NCBI GenBank assembly: GCA_030998015.1
Contig: JARWMV010000247.1
Coordinates: forward strand, 248,001-312,000
Reading direction: 5' to 3'
Source: Ceratorhiza oryzae-sativae
Taxonomy: Eukaryota; Basidiomycota; Agaricomycetes; Cantharellales; Ceratobasidiaceae
DNA length: 64,000 nucleotides
The first letter of the stretch is position 1. Each line of letters opens with the position of its first letter. The notes beneath the pieces were generated by a model. That model saw nothing but the letters and a program-made list of their open reading frames with translations. It ran no database searches and was not told where the DNA came from. The position numbers and the translations under genes are program-made. Below are positions 46,390 to 58,033 of the stretch, piece after piece.

Positions 46390-47921
46390 TTAGAACGCAA
46401 GGGCAAATCCAGATAAGGTAGCGGCAACTGCAACTCCACCAAGACCGAGCGCGGCCAACATGCTCATGGCGCTGTTGGAGCCCGAGCTGTTGTTGCCACC
46501 TGGGCTTGAAGTGGCCGAGGTTGTCGCACTTGTACCGGTCAACGTAGGCCCAGAGTTGGAGCCGGCAGTGCCGCTTTTCAAGGCTGTCAGAATAGACTCG
46601 AGGGTGATGGTATGAAGGGTAACTCACTCTGAGAAGACTCGGATATAAGAGATATCAAAGTACGCGTTGTTGTAGTTTGATGGCGTCTTGATCAAATCCG
46701 TGCATACACCCGAACATGTCTGCTGGAAAATGTTGGCTGCGCCTGCAAAATTACCGCACAACGTAATGTCCTATGGTGATCACACATATATTTAGTCTCT
46801 TGCTGATCGTGTGACGGTGTCATCCGGGGCTCACAAGAATAAGCGTCTGAGGACCAAAGAACTGGCTTGTGTTGCATCCGCTTTCGGGCCACGCAGCAGT
46901 AGGCGTTCCCCATCCAGTGGGGTTGGGGCTATCTCCAGCAACGTCTCCAGGGATCGAACCACGCTGGAAGAACCAGATGCGAATTCCGTTTCCCTCGGAG
47001 GACCATTCAAGCGCATACACGCCTCCACCGGCACTACGTCATTCCGTGTTTTAGCACACGATCAAACCCAAAACCAATTGGAGAATTGGACTCACGCAGC
47101 AAACCCGGCACCATACGACGCGTCAGAAGCACCCTGGACAATGCACCCTTGGTTCCCGTTGGTGCCGTTGAAACAGTCGTTGGAGATGATTTTCCCAGTG
47201 ACTTGAGTTCCCTGGGCCAGAGTGCAGCCTTGGGTGGTGTGTAAGGCCATTTGGTTCACCGTCGCTTGGTTGACGTTTTCGACTATATCGATTTCGCCAT
47301 ACTTGGGCCATTCGTCCGCGGGACTGCCTTGAGACCAGTAAGCAGGCCAGACGGAGCACTGCGGGTTTCGTCAGAGGGTGGGAGGGAGGGTGCGAATGGG
47401 GGCTTACTCCGTATGGCATGTGAGACGCATCCATAATGACGAGGCTGCCCTTGCCAAACGACGCGGTACTATTGATCTTGATCGACGCGCGGCCATACGT
47501 ATCGCCCTGGCCAACAGTAGTGTTGTCGACCTAGCCGCGCTCGCTGAGCAAGCCTGACACATAGGAGCGAAGAAAGGAAGCTACCTTGATGATGGCATGT
47601 CCCTCACTGTTCACGTACGCGAGCTGCTGTTGGAGGGCTGCGGCTTGCGATTGGTACCTGGTATGTATGTGTGAGGTATTTGTGGAAAGGGGGACCCATT
47701 AAGCCTTCTCACAAGACGTTTCCAACGGTCGTTGCGTCGATGCCCTCTGTGAAAACCCATCCATCGAAGCTGTGCGACGGTAAGCTCAGAATGCGTCGGC
47801 GAAAAATAGGGCCAACGACTCACAAGTTTGAACCACTGTGATTCTGGGCGATTTTATAGGTCGCGGCCTGAGCCGCAAGCGGGAGGCCTAAAATAGCCGT
47901 TGCGAGCAGGGTCGAAAACAT
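46390..47921 (-). CDS. GH16-family endo-beta-glucanase, secreted, GPI-type tail
   Basis: Eight exons (47921-47824, 47769-47713, 47657-47585, 47530-47408, 47358-47096, 47033-46835, 46770-46628, 46573-46390) give 379 aa. An N-terminal signal peptide (about 21 aa, ending AAQA) is followed by the GH16 domain: AYVNSEGHAIIKVD, MPYGCSVWPAYWSQG and the catalytic EIDIVE (47278-47295). A distal ALEWSSEGNGIRIWFF strand follows. The C-terminus is a Ser/Thr/Gly-rich linker and a hydrophobic tail ending GFALAF, typical of GPI attachment. This GH16 branch in basidiomycetes is usually mixed-linkage or beta-1,3-glucanase-like, acting on the fungus's own or a host cell wall; specificity is inference. The last intron acceptor (GAAAAG) is unusual but keeps the frame. 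Confidence 0.88.
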
Positions 47922-48683
47922 GATTCGGATCAGCCAAGGATGATCAAGGTAGAGGGGCGTAAGGAGGCTGCAGTAGGCGCAACGAGACGAAAAGTCTATG
48001 GAAGCGGCGTATTTGAAGAGTCGGCCAACCGGTGGTCGAGCTATTGAAAACTGCCTTTGTCTGGCGACTGCGCATTGCATCATCGCCGCTGCACGTGACC
48101 CGCCGAGGCGTGGCGCACCCGATCTGGTGGCCAAGGCTTGTTTTAACTCGGTCCAGAGGTATTTAAAGAATGGACGGACGGGAGTCGATCGCCGTGAGCG
48201 TTGGAGCGACCGAATGGAAGTGGGTTATTCTTGTTGGCCCCGTTTTCAATAGTCATGAATAAACTGAACTTCGTCATCGACGATAAATTCTGCTGCCTGT
48301 GACTGGGCTATAATTGTGGCAGAATAGGACTATGCGTCGCGAATATCATGCTTGAGTTCACGGCAGGTTCGCGTGGATCATCGTCTAAAAACATTGCGAT
48401 CAGGAACAACGCCATGACGACCAATCAGAACCCGCAAACGGCGACGATCACCTTGGCGTCGTTCCCTGGATCGGCATATAAGACTCTAACCCGTTCGGTC
48501 GAGTCTCTTCATCCCGCTTTTCGTTTTCCCTCTTTTTCCGAGCACCGTTGCGTCACTCTTGTTGGGCCGGCTTCCCATCTTCATTCATTCAAACGAGTCA
48601 TTCGTTCTCAGACCTTGAGGGTTACTTTTGTTTACACCTTTTTCCCCCCTTTTTTTTTTCCAAACTCGAAAAATCCTGTCGAT

Positions 48684-49541
48684 ATGTTTGGACTTGTCAA
48701 GATCGTTGCCGTGATATCGCTCGCTGCTGCTGCTCTGGGTGCGTTTCTCGATTCAGCTCTTGTGTCGCGGCTGGAAATGGTTCTGATGTTGGCTCTCTAG
48801 TTGACGCTGCTCCGACCGTGCACCGTCGTCAGTCAGCCTGCTTCTTGGTTGGCAAGACTGCACTTCCGGCTGAAGTTTCCTCTGGTATCCCAGCTCTTGC
48901 GCGTTAGTCCATCGAACTTTATCTCTTTCCGTAAAAATACTGATACCCCGAGCAGGTGCTGTCACATGCGGCACCGCCAAGATCGCCAACACTGGAGGTG
49001 TTCCGGATGTTACCTCTGGGGGAATCTCATACTCTAGCATCGACTTTCAAAAGTCGACCAAGAGTCCTGTTGGATTCGCACTGTGAGTCAAGTTGTTCGC
49101 TTGTACTCGATCTATTCTCACATGACCCAAAAGTGATACATTCAAGACACCCGCCAATCCCGCTACTGCCAACTTGGCCACACTCCAGAACCAGTTGAAC
49201 GACTACCTCGCGATGGAAGCCGGCGTTCGGGTAAGGGGATTTGTAGACGTACGACAAAGGCCGTCCGCTCAACTTGGCTTTTCTAGTCCACTGGAGCGAA
49301 TATCCTTCCTAAACTCAAGGGCGCCAAGTTCTTTATCCAGTTCCAGATCGCGCGTGTCAAGAGTGCTCAAGGCGCAAAGCTTGGCGTGGCTGATACCGTC
49401 GAGCACCAGCTCGGCAAGGTTCTCAAGGTACGTTGGATTCTTTTCCATCTTTAGACCAATATTCATAGTGTCGAGCAGAATGCTGTTGGAGCAACTCAGG
49501 CCGAAAAGGACGCGGTTACCGCACTATCCAAGCAGCTCTGA
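48684..49541 (+). CDS. Small secreted protein with Kex2-like site
   Basis: Six exons (48684-48738, 48801-48902, 48956-49082, 49134-49230, 49287-49427, 49479-49541) join to 194 aa. The start MFGLVKIVAVISLAAAALG is a signal peptide. VHRR at residues 26-29 is a likely Kex2 processing site. The mature protein has two Cys (CFLVGK and VTCGTA) and a region KLKGAKFFIQFQIARVKSAQG. No catalytic motif is visible. The size, secretion and location next to a secreted GH16 (divergent, 0.76 kb apart) fit a fungal secreted protein or effector candidate; function unknown. Confidence 0.75.
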
Positions 49542-49880
49542 TTTTTTTGGGATTTATCAAGGTGTATGCGTTAGTAAATAATATACAAAAGTGGGATCAC
49601 CAGATTGAAGCGTGGCTCTGCGACATTGGTTGGAATAGCTCGAGGATTCTTGCTTCGGCCAAGCGAAAGACAGTGCCGTCAAGGGGCTGCTGACTCTCGA
49701 TTCCACACCAATACTCGATCCGAGATGCAATTTGAGTTAAACATGGTTCACAAACAACAGCCGGCTTGAACACAGGTTTGCTTTATACAAATTAGTGTGC
49801 TCGAACATACATCACAACCTCCTATTCTCGATATTAGTTGAACTGTGGCCAAGACAAACAGACCAAATACTCACGAAGTG

Positions 49881-50873
49881 TTAATTTCCAAAGCTGGACG
49901 CATCAGAAACACCCGCCAACCAAGCCTTGGCGTATAAATCCGCCTTGGGCAGCATTCCAATGCGCCTCGGCTTCCATCCAAGGAGCTGCCTCGCCCTCGT
50001 ACCATCATTGTTTGCGCTAGTCGTAAAGCCTTGCAAAAAGACATTATCCCCCGGCCCGACGTATTCGACTTTTCCATCAAACCCGAGAGCCTTGGCAGCC
50101 TTGTCGACAATGTTCTTGAAATGCTCGTGACTGGTCGTCAGGTCAAAGGTAGGATAGGCTCCCGTGCCCGCGATGAGATGGAGCTTGTCGACTGCCGCGT
50201 GCATCCCGCAGGCGACATCGTCGACGTGGATGAGAGTCGGTGCGGCGTCTTCTTTGAGTGGAACTTGGGCGATCGACGCGCCAGACTTGGCCGCTTCGAG
50301 GATGGGCTTGAAAGGAACAGCCCAGGCGCGAGCTTCGCCTCCATACACCAGAGCCGGACGAACAATCAAAACATCAAGGATCCCCTGAGCTTTAAGGATC
50401 GTTTGTTCCCAACGAGGACGAGGTTGGACCAACGTAATCGGAGGGGTGGGAGCAAACGACGTGCCAGGTGGGATGGTGTCGCTCACTCGAACTTTCGAGT
50501 CACCGTGCAGCCAGACGCCGCAGAGGTACAAAAACCCGAGTCGCTGGATCTTGACGCCCTCTTTGGCGGCGATATCGAGGCGCTCTTGGCCGAGTTTCTT
50601 GATCGCCTCGAGGAACCGGAGCACACCGCCGTGCGAGGCCGAGGCGTCGACGACGATATCGATGTGGTGCTTGCGAACGACGTCGTGCCAGGCTTCACTC
50701 GCCTCGATCGGATCTGGACAGAGGATCGGGGTTATCTCGTGGACGGCGAGCGAGCGGGCCTTTTCGGGTGTACGAGCGACGCCCCAGACGGTGTGGTCGC
50801 CGGAACGGACGAGCGAGAGGGCGAGGGCGTTGCCAATGTATCCGTTGGCGCCGATGATGAGAATGCGAGGCAT
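49881..50873 (-). CDS. NAD(P)-binding epimerase/reductase-like protein (extended SDR)
   Basis: Single exon, 330 aa from ATG 50873. The start PRILIIGANGYIGNALA carries the GxxGxxG Rossmann motif (residues 8-14). Further blocks are VVDASASHGG, LIVRPALVYGGEARAW and TLIHVDDVACGMHAAVDK, typical of the NAD-dependent epimerase/dehydratase superfamily. The classic YxxxK active site is not evident (YLCGVWLHGDSK lies where it would be expected), as in atypical SDRs. It is probably cytosolic. Substrate unknown. Lack of introns is unusual here, as its neighbours have four to thirteen exons. Confidence 0.82.
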   Translation of the reverse strand: MPRILIIGANGYIGNALALSLVRSGDHTVWGVARTPEKARSLAVHEITPILCPDPIEASEAWHDVVRKHHIDIVVDASASHGGVLRFLEAIKKLGQERLDIAAKEGVKIQRLGFLYLCGVWLHGDSKVRVSDTIPPGTSFAPTPPITLVQPRPRWEQTILKAQGILDVLIVRPALVYGGEARAWAVPFKPILEAAKSGASIAQVPLKEDAAPTLIHVDDVACGMHAAVDKLHLIAGTGAYPTFDLTTSHEHFKNIVDKAAKALGFDGKVEYVGPGDNVFLQGFTTSANNDGTRARQLLGWKPRRIGMLPKADLYAKAWLAGVSDASSFGN

Positions 50874-51453
50874 GGCAAGAGTGGTCAAGCAAGCAAGCGA
50901 AGACGGCTTGTCTGATGGTGCGGAGAAGCAGACAGGCGGGGTTTAAGTACTGTCGCAGTGATGGTGAGTCATGTTCTCAGAGGTAGTGCGGCTCAGAGTG
51001 TGTGTTGGTCATTCGGCGCTGGTTCAATCGCCGCGCTCGGTGCGGACAACATCGCGGCTATCGTGAGTGTTCGCGGGTCGCGCGCTGGTGTTTGTCCTCC
51101 TTGGTAGGCGCCCGTGTGTAAGCGCCATTCTCTCCCTGGCCGAGCCAGACCTTCACGCCAAGACGGACTTGCACGGAAACGAGTACCTTCATGATCCACC
51201 CTGCAAATTAGTACCAATTATTTCGGGGTCGCAGCACTACAACCGCGCGAGGCTTGTAACTGGTTGAGATCTCGCACAACTTCTAGCCATTCCGGTATAT
51301 TTAAATCGGGGCCGCTCGGGCTCGCAAACGGCCTGCCGCATCTATCCTATTATTTGAGTGGTCTGAATGATGCGGATCTAGTGACCCAGTTTATTTGTTT
51401 GGGCACGCATGGCTCAAGCACCAGAGCCCCTATAAACCCCGCCAGACACCCTA

Positions 51454-52181
51454 ATGGTCAGCGTTTTCTCGATTGTCGTTGCTGCTTCATTATACACGAA
51501 TTATGAAGTGTTACAGCTCGCCGGGTGAGTGGCCGCCCCAATATGTTCAATGAGTGAAAGCTAAAACTCTCATGCAGCATGCTCTTTGACACCCTCGGCC
51601 ATTCCACGACATTGGAAAATCTTTCTGACCATCTGATAGAGAATCGCATCTTCAGCACCGTCTTGATGGATGAAGATGTTTCGCTCTGGCAGATTGACAA
51701 TTTAATTTGCGCCCATTCATTCTTATGGGGAATCCGGACAAAAGATCGCCTCATGTCGCTAAACTCCTTTGATTTTAGTGGATGGAGAGTGGGCGGTAAC
51801 GTAGCGTATGTGTCTCTTTTGCCATAACAATCGGAGTTTACGATATTTGCTCCACAAGTATGAGCGGCCAACAGATTCCGACCAGTTGCCCGTGTACGAC
51901 TTGCAGTTGGATCCAGCCACACACTCAGTCTATCCCTTTTACCCTCCCCCCTCTCATGTACAATCTGCCAATTGCTTATTCCATGGTAAAGGCATGTCAT
52001 ATATCCCTCTTTTCCGGCTTTCTCTTTCATTATCCATCACTTTGTTTTGCACGGATATCCTCGTGCATACATTCTATTCCGTGTCGCTCCTCAGCGCATT
52101 CGATTACCTTGCAACTCGCGGCATGAACGCTTTTGTCTTCCTTCTCATTATGCAGTTTTGAGTGATGTTTGGCGGGCGTGA
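51454..52181 (+). CDS. Uncertain small hypothetical gene
   Basis: A model with exons 51454-51524, 51578-51805, 51859-51985 and 52095-52181 keeps one frame across three good GT-AG introns (GTGAGT, GTATGT, GTAAAG donors), giving 170 aa. The N-terminal 24 residues are fairly hydrophobic. The second exon contains LGHSTTLENLSDHLIENRI. No family is recognised, so support is splice-site logic only. The last exon is the least certain. Confidence 0.35.
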
Positions 52182-53179
52182 TGGGTACTGCTGGGTTCGG
52201 GTTTGATATTCGGCCAGGGGTGCTCTCGATATATGACCATCATTTCATCCGTCAACTCAATTCAACCATCGCGCTGAGTCTCTCGCTGTACACAACGCGC
52301 CCAACGGTCAAGTGGGTGGCTATTTTGGCCTGTGATTGAAAATTTTCAGGGAACCTCAATGTCAAATTATTAGTGAAAGGTCCATGCGCGCAAAAACAGG
52401 GGGTCCAGTCGTTTGCCACTTACCCATGCATCCCGTTCGAACTCGTGGATGGGATTAGGCGATGTGAGGCATCATTTGATAATCCCTAAAAGTCAGGGGC
52501 TAAAGTGAGTATACTTGTATGGTGGGGCGAATGTATGGCTGTTGATATGCCACAACAATTGCTCTGCACCCGTCAAGGATGACGTGTTTCCTCACATGAC
52601 CCTATCAATCCACTAAGCTACAATACCTTGGGCCCGATCCTCACATCATGCTGAGACGCTCGCTCTCATTAGACAGACGCACCCTGACTTTCTTTGGATT
52701 TCAGTGTTATATTCATGGGAGCGGGGTCTCACGCAGGGAGGTTTCTCGTGGCTAAGATACAAATCGTACTTAGCTCAACTACGAAGGTAGAGAACTATAT
52801 ATACTGTACCTAAGATACAAATCGTACTACAGAGTACAGTGTGAATAGAATACATGAGAAAAGAAAGAAAATACGATACCTTAGCTCAACTACGAAGGTA
52901 GAGAACTAAGGAAGAAGAAGGGGGATTCCCGCGAACTCGCGCATGATATCAGAGAGGGGGGATACGAAACAGAAACAAATATGCGCATACATACACCCAT
53001 ATGATTGTAAATTCAACACGGGGAATGATGGTCGAGATTTTATTGGAGTCTGACTTGTATCCGAGGGATGACTAGGTGTTCTAGTTGTCCACCTGAAAGT
53101 CGGTACATCTCGATCAGAAACACTCGGGCTGATATCTGAGGTATAATTTAGATTTAGCACCGAAAAATACATGGTAATT
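52182..53179. other. Intergenic, with short direct repeats
   Basis: No gene. A block CTAAGATACAAATCGTACT occurs at 52752 and 52810. A 29-bp block CTTAGCTCAACTACGAAGG... occurs at about 52769 and 52880. Confidence 0.5.
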
Positions 53180-56100
53180 TTATGAACCAGCGCGAGTGCT
53201 ATTGATGAATGTGTGGCACATTTTACCAGGCTCGTCTCCCATGAGCTTCTGCATGTCGTCCAAACTTAGGTCGCAAAACTCCCGTATGCTTCCAACGTGG
53301 TTCATAATTGTTCGATAGTTCGTGTGCGTCACTCCAGGAAGCGTTCGCAACATCTCTTCTGCTAGCTGGTTTACGGCCTCGTCGCCATTTCCCTCGTTTT
53401 CTGCGCCAATAGTGATAGCATGCGCTGGATCAGGTTCGCGATTATTACTCTTGAAGTCGGCAAAGATATCAGCGGTTGCGTAGGGCGATGAAGACCAGAT
53501 GATTCGAAGTTGGGGGAAAGCCAGGGTGAGTAGGACTAGCTTGGATTGAATTTCGTAGGTGTCGTTTGGCAAGTCCTGGTCGTGTTTTTCCTTTCTTGGG
53601 GCTCCGGGCCGAACGCTTTGGAATGCCTAGACGGTCGGATTAGTATCCGACTCGCTATAGATTCGTGCGTGCAGACCTCAAGTGAAAATGATTTGTTTTC
53701 TTCAAACTCGATGAGCAAAACAGGCTGTTTGTAGTGCGCTGTCATCATCTCGCATTGGGTGTACCTGGGATATACGACGTTATCGCCCGCATATATCCCG
53801 GAAATTCCAGACTTACAATCTCCCCGAAGCAAAGCTGCCTATCAAATCCGGTACACTCTTTCGTTCGACCACGATATCGGGCGTGAGCACATAATCTCCC
53901 ACCGTGAGCGTAGCAGGGACAACTTGTATTTGAGCCAGATGGAGAATGGAGGGTAAGTTCGAACGAAATTCGCGCATGTCAACTACGACCTGATTCGTTT
54001 CACGAGGTTAGACTAGCGCCCTTGGTCAAGCGAAGTGACTTACTCTTGGAGGCTCAGAGTTGATTTCTCGGATTCCGCCACCAGCAATGCGAGAGCTGAT
54101 CGTTCGAATGACTGAATCGCTCGGTCCCAACCCCCGACGGGGATCTTCGAGTGTCAGGACCATGCTCTGGTGGCTCATTCAGCGAGATGAAGGGAGACGA
54201 ATGAAAGGCGCCTACCCCCTTTTCTTTAATCAATGCCTCGAAAGCGTTCTTTTCTCTTCTCTGTCCTGCCAAAAACTTGTGCTCCTCTACAGTTTTACTG
54301 TACGTCATAAAGTATACTCGAACCGCCAATCCGGGATTTGAGCTTCGGTAAACCTACCCGAGCGGGTCCAAACTCTGTTCCGTTTATGGACAGAGAAAAT
54401 CTCACCTCGATCCGGCGTACAAAATCCATGTTTGGCTCCATCATCACAATATATCGTGGCCTGACCTCTGCCAACAGTTGATCATCCCCATCATCTCCAT
54501 ATGTTCGGACCAGCACAACTCGCTCATCCTCCAACAACCCGTAATCCTCCTCATCTTCTACGATCGTGGGTTCGGCCGCCATAAGAATTTCAAGAGCCCG
54601 AGCGTTGGAGAGCATTGATCCTGCCGAGTCAAGCCCTTGCTGTGTTGCCAAACTGCGCGTTGATACGTTTATTTGACATCGGGCCGTTGATCTCTCAGGC
54701 ACTCACAATTCTGCGATTTCTTCGGCCTCGGTAGCGATCACACTCTGTCCAGGAATTGCGCCATTTTCCTCGGCTTTGACACTGCGGCCTTCTGCCGCGC
54801 CCGTTGTCCCACCTCCCCGAACCCGCCGGCGTCGGCTTGCCATCTCAGCTCGCTTTGCATCTTTCTTGCGCATAGCCTCTGATATGGAGTTCGTATTCGC
54901 GTTTGCGCTCGTCTCGGGCTGCTTAGAGTTGGATTTGGACTCGCTGAGTTCGCGTTTCCAAAATACGTATCCCCTGAGTCGGTTCTCGAGCATCGCTCTG
55001 CCCGGAGCATCTGGATGGGTATGCATAGTTGATAGGTATTCGCGAATGAGGGTCGCCGAGCGGTTGTCGGAAACCATGACTAGCGTTGTGTTTGTCCCTG
55101 GAGCTGTTCGCACTTGAGTATATGCCCGGCTGTATGGGGTAGAGTAAATTACTCACAATGATGCATCGAATTAGTAATTATAGTTTCGTCTATCTCCTTC
55201 AAAACTTCGGCCAAGACACCCCATTTTGGCAGCTCCTCCAATACGGGCTCCATGTTGTGTGGCAACCACTTCGGGCGTGCCTCCTTCTGCCTTGCTTCAC
55301 TTGTACCAGCCCGACCCTCCATTTCGTCCAACAGAGCCCACTCCTCGTCCATCTGTGCGCCGGCCCTAGCCCTCGTCTGGTGCTCGGGGGCGATATTCAC
55401 ATAACACCGTCTCCTCGCGCTCGTCAATAACACGTTTGCTGCGTCCGTATACAACCACTGGCTCTGGTTTGCTCGTTTTACACCTCCGGCACCTGTCTTG
55501 CTCTTTTCGGAGTTCGCAGCAACGATGGTTTCGAGGTACGCATGAAGGGCGACGCAGTCGTAGGAAAGAAGGGAAACGAGGAGCGAGCGGAGGGTTCCAA
55601 GGTCGTTCACGAGTTGTTTTGTGGCAGGCCGAACGCGGTGCCAGACGGGAGCCAAGGCGCGTCGAACGAGAGCGTCAAAGTGACGAAAATAGGCTGATTC
55701 GACGTTGATGTCGTCTAAATCGAGCTATTGAGAATAGACATTGGCCATGGGACGAACGGGGGGTAAACGAGACTTACAGCGCTGTTGGCTCGTTTGATTT
55801 CCTGGAGGGTGGCCGTCATGCATTGGACAAGCGATATGTGGATTTCCTCCATTGCTGGAGTGATCTTGGGAAATATTTCGATAACGTCGGCTTTTCTTCG
55901 TTGAAGTGAGGCGTTTACTTGCTCGTGAAACCTGAGAAAGAGCTCAAGCCCTTGAACAATACTGCTCAAGAAAATGACTTGCCGTGGAAAGATATGCACC
56001 TTTCGTAAATGAAGCTCCTTCATAATCGTTTTAAGGGGCGACATCCCATAGGTGAATTGTTCGGGCTGGTCCGAAAACGCCTTGATGAAACCTTCCTAGG

Positions 56101-56714
56101 AAGAAGCATAAGCGTAAACGACCGAAGAAGGGTAATATTCGCACAGTATTGGAATCCGGTACAATCTCATGATAAACGCCTCAAGGCTCAAGGGTGAACA
56201 CCTTGAAGACGGTGCTCAGGCCTGAAGCTGGTCACGCGGATCTGAAAAACGCGTACCTTTCCGCGTGCAAAACCACTATGCCTGTTATTTTATCGGTGGG
56301 GATATCTTTCTTTAGCATGTCAACTACCAAGATACGTGATGTAACCGAGACCAGTCCCCCTCGATTGTATAGCTCTGTCCTATGTATGTACGGTAAGCAG
56401 AGTAACGTTTCTGTCCCCACGCACGCTTACCTGTCTTTGCTGTTCATCTCGTAATCCAGAATGCGAAGGCCTGGATGGCGAGCCCCCATTATACCTAGTT
56501 GCTCCCCAATTGCGGTATCTTCATCGGCATCGCAGTTAATGAGTAACACTAAACTCTTGGAGTTGTCGTATATCTTCAGGAGTGAGCACACAAGCTTTCG
56601 TAAACCAAGCCCACGAGCCAATATAACAAGATCAGAGCTCGAAGGGTCAAGACATTCGGATAAAATCGTCCGTTGATAGGGCAATAAATCGAGAGTGGGC
56701 TTGGTCGTCGCCAT
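53180..56714 (-). CDS. XPF: XPF/Rad1 structure-specific endonuclease subunit (one apparent frameshift)
   Basis: Thirteen exons (56714-56431, 56379-56257, 56201-56145, 56095-55983, 55931-55778, 55724-55157, 55112-54707, 54652-54406, 54353-54216, 54166-54044, 53989-53817, 53764-53677, 53626-53180) total 2921 nt, one short of a 973-aa frame. The helicase-like N-terminal part has [14 protein letters not shown] and [16 protein letters not shown] and [12 protein letters not shown] follow. The ERCC4 nuclease has [23 protein letters not shown] (ERKxxxD, 53849-53867) and the C-terminal HhH segment [10 protein letters not shown]. Orthologues with an ERCC1/Rad10 partner cut bubble and flap DNA in nucleotide excision and crosslink repair. 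Exon 3 is out of phase with exon 4 by one base near 56158, at TACCGGATTCC. Intron 4 (55982-55932) is GC-AG, 51 nt. Confidence 0.9.
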
Positions 56715-58033
56715 ATTCTTTACAATAGCCTGATTATGGTCGTGCCCAGTACAATGATACCCAAGAGTTCCTTCAAGAGAATAAACTAATGCTTAATTGG
56801 GATGCCGAAATTGAGAGGCCTATCACAAAACCATGATCGGGTCGAGCAAGTGAGGTCGTGGCGGGGACTGTGATCGTGGGTTGTACGTCATGGTCACGTG
56901 CGGCGACGAGTCCTTGGGAGACAACGACCATCAGCATTCCTGGTCTCCGCTTAGGTGGCGCGCTTAGGTCTGACTACGGCTTCACTAGTCAACAAGGGCA
57001 TATCTTTATCTACGACACTAGTCCATCTATGTGTTCAGAGCTCCGTGCGAATCGGTTTCCACTCACGATGTGTCGAGATGATAAAAGCCTTCGGGCATAC
57101 CAGGACTACCCCACCGTGTTTGTTCCGGTCTAGAGATGCCGTCTCTCCGATGCCTTTTACTCCAGTACCCCCATGCCGTTGTTTAGTTCAATAAACAATC
57201 AGCTGCTATTATAGCAAACCGTTTGAAACCACCAAATTTACCAAAAGCGTCTTCATTTTTTGTTTCGATTCTCACAGTTTTCAAGCACTCGGCATGGGAT
57301 CATTATTCATATGAATCGTTTCGTCAGGAATCCATAGATAATCAATACTGTCGAGAAGTCAACGCGACTGATCTGTTCTAGCAAATTTCGGCGCTACTTG
57401 TGGTAGAAGGCCCAGCCGCATGGAATGGACTCCGTGTCGTGGCACAGGACCGGGTCGCCCGTCAACTGAATCTAGAAACATGGAAAATACCGCGGTCAGT
57501 CGTGATCCTATCATGTCGGATCATTATTGTCTTAAGAGATCTACGTTTATAATTGGGACGGTGCGCCTATCAAGGGTTCCTGCTTCTTACTTTCTCGGCC
57601 AGAGCGTCAAGTTGTGTGTCAATCCCCGAGCAAGTACACTAAATCCTGTAACTGATGTACATAAGTTCAGCTGGTTCCGTGATGATTCCATCCTCTCGCA
57701 CAGGCACTGTCAGTCCCCGGGCGGCCGATCGCTGCGCTCGTCGTCGCATGCGAGGTGAGTAGCACAACGCAAACTAAAAGGTAACTTCACCGGACAATAG
57801 TCTCCGACTATATCTGCAACTGCCTGCCAGCCGTCTGTCCCCATCCTTTCTTCTCCTGTCTACTCAACCCCTGTGCGGTCTGTGGTGCTCTCTTTTGACG
57901 CATTCATTTTGACGAACCTGACCACACCTGGTCAACAAATTGTCTCTCACTTCAAAGGCCCGCTTGTCGACACATTACGCCCGGATCTGTCTCATTTGAT
58001 CCCTACCACATTCTGACACATCTCTTGCTCAAC
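56715..58033. other. Intergenic, divergent promoters
   Basis: 1.3 kb between XPF (-) and TmpA-like 2 (+). No gene or RNA recognised. Confidence 0.45.
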
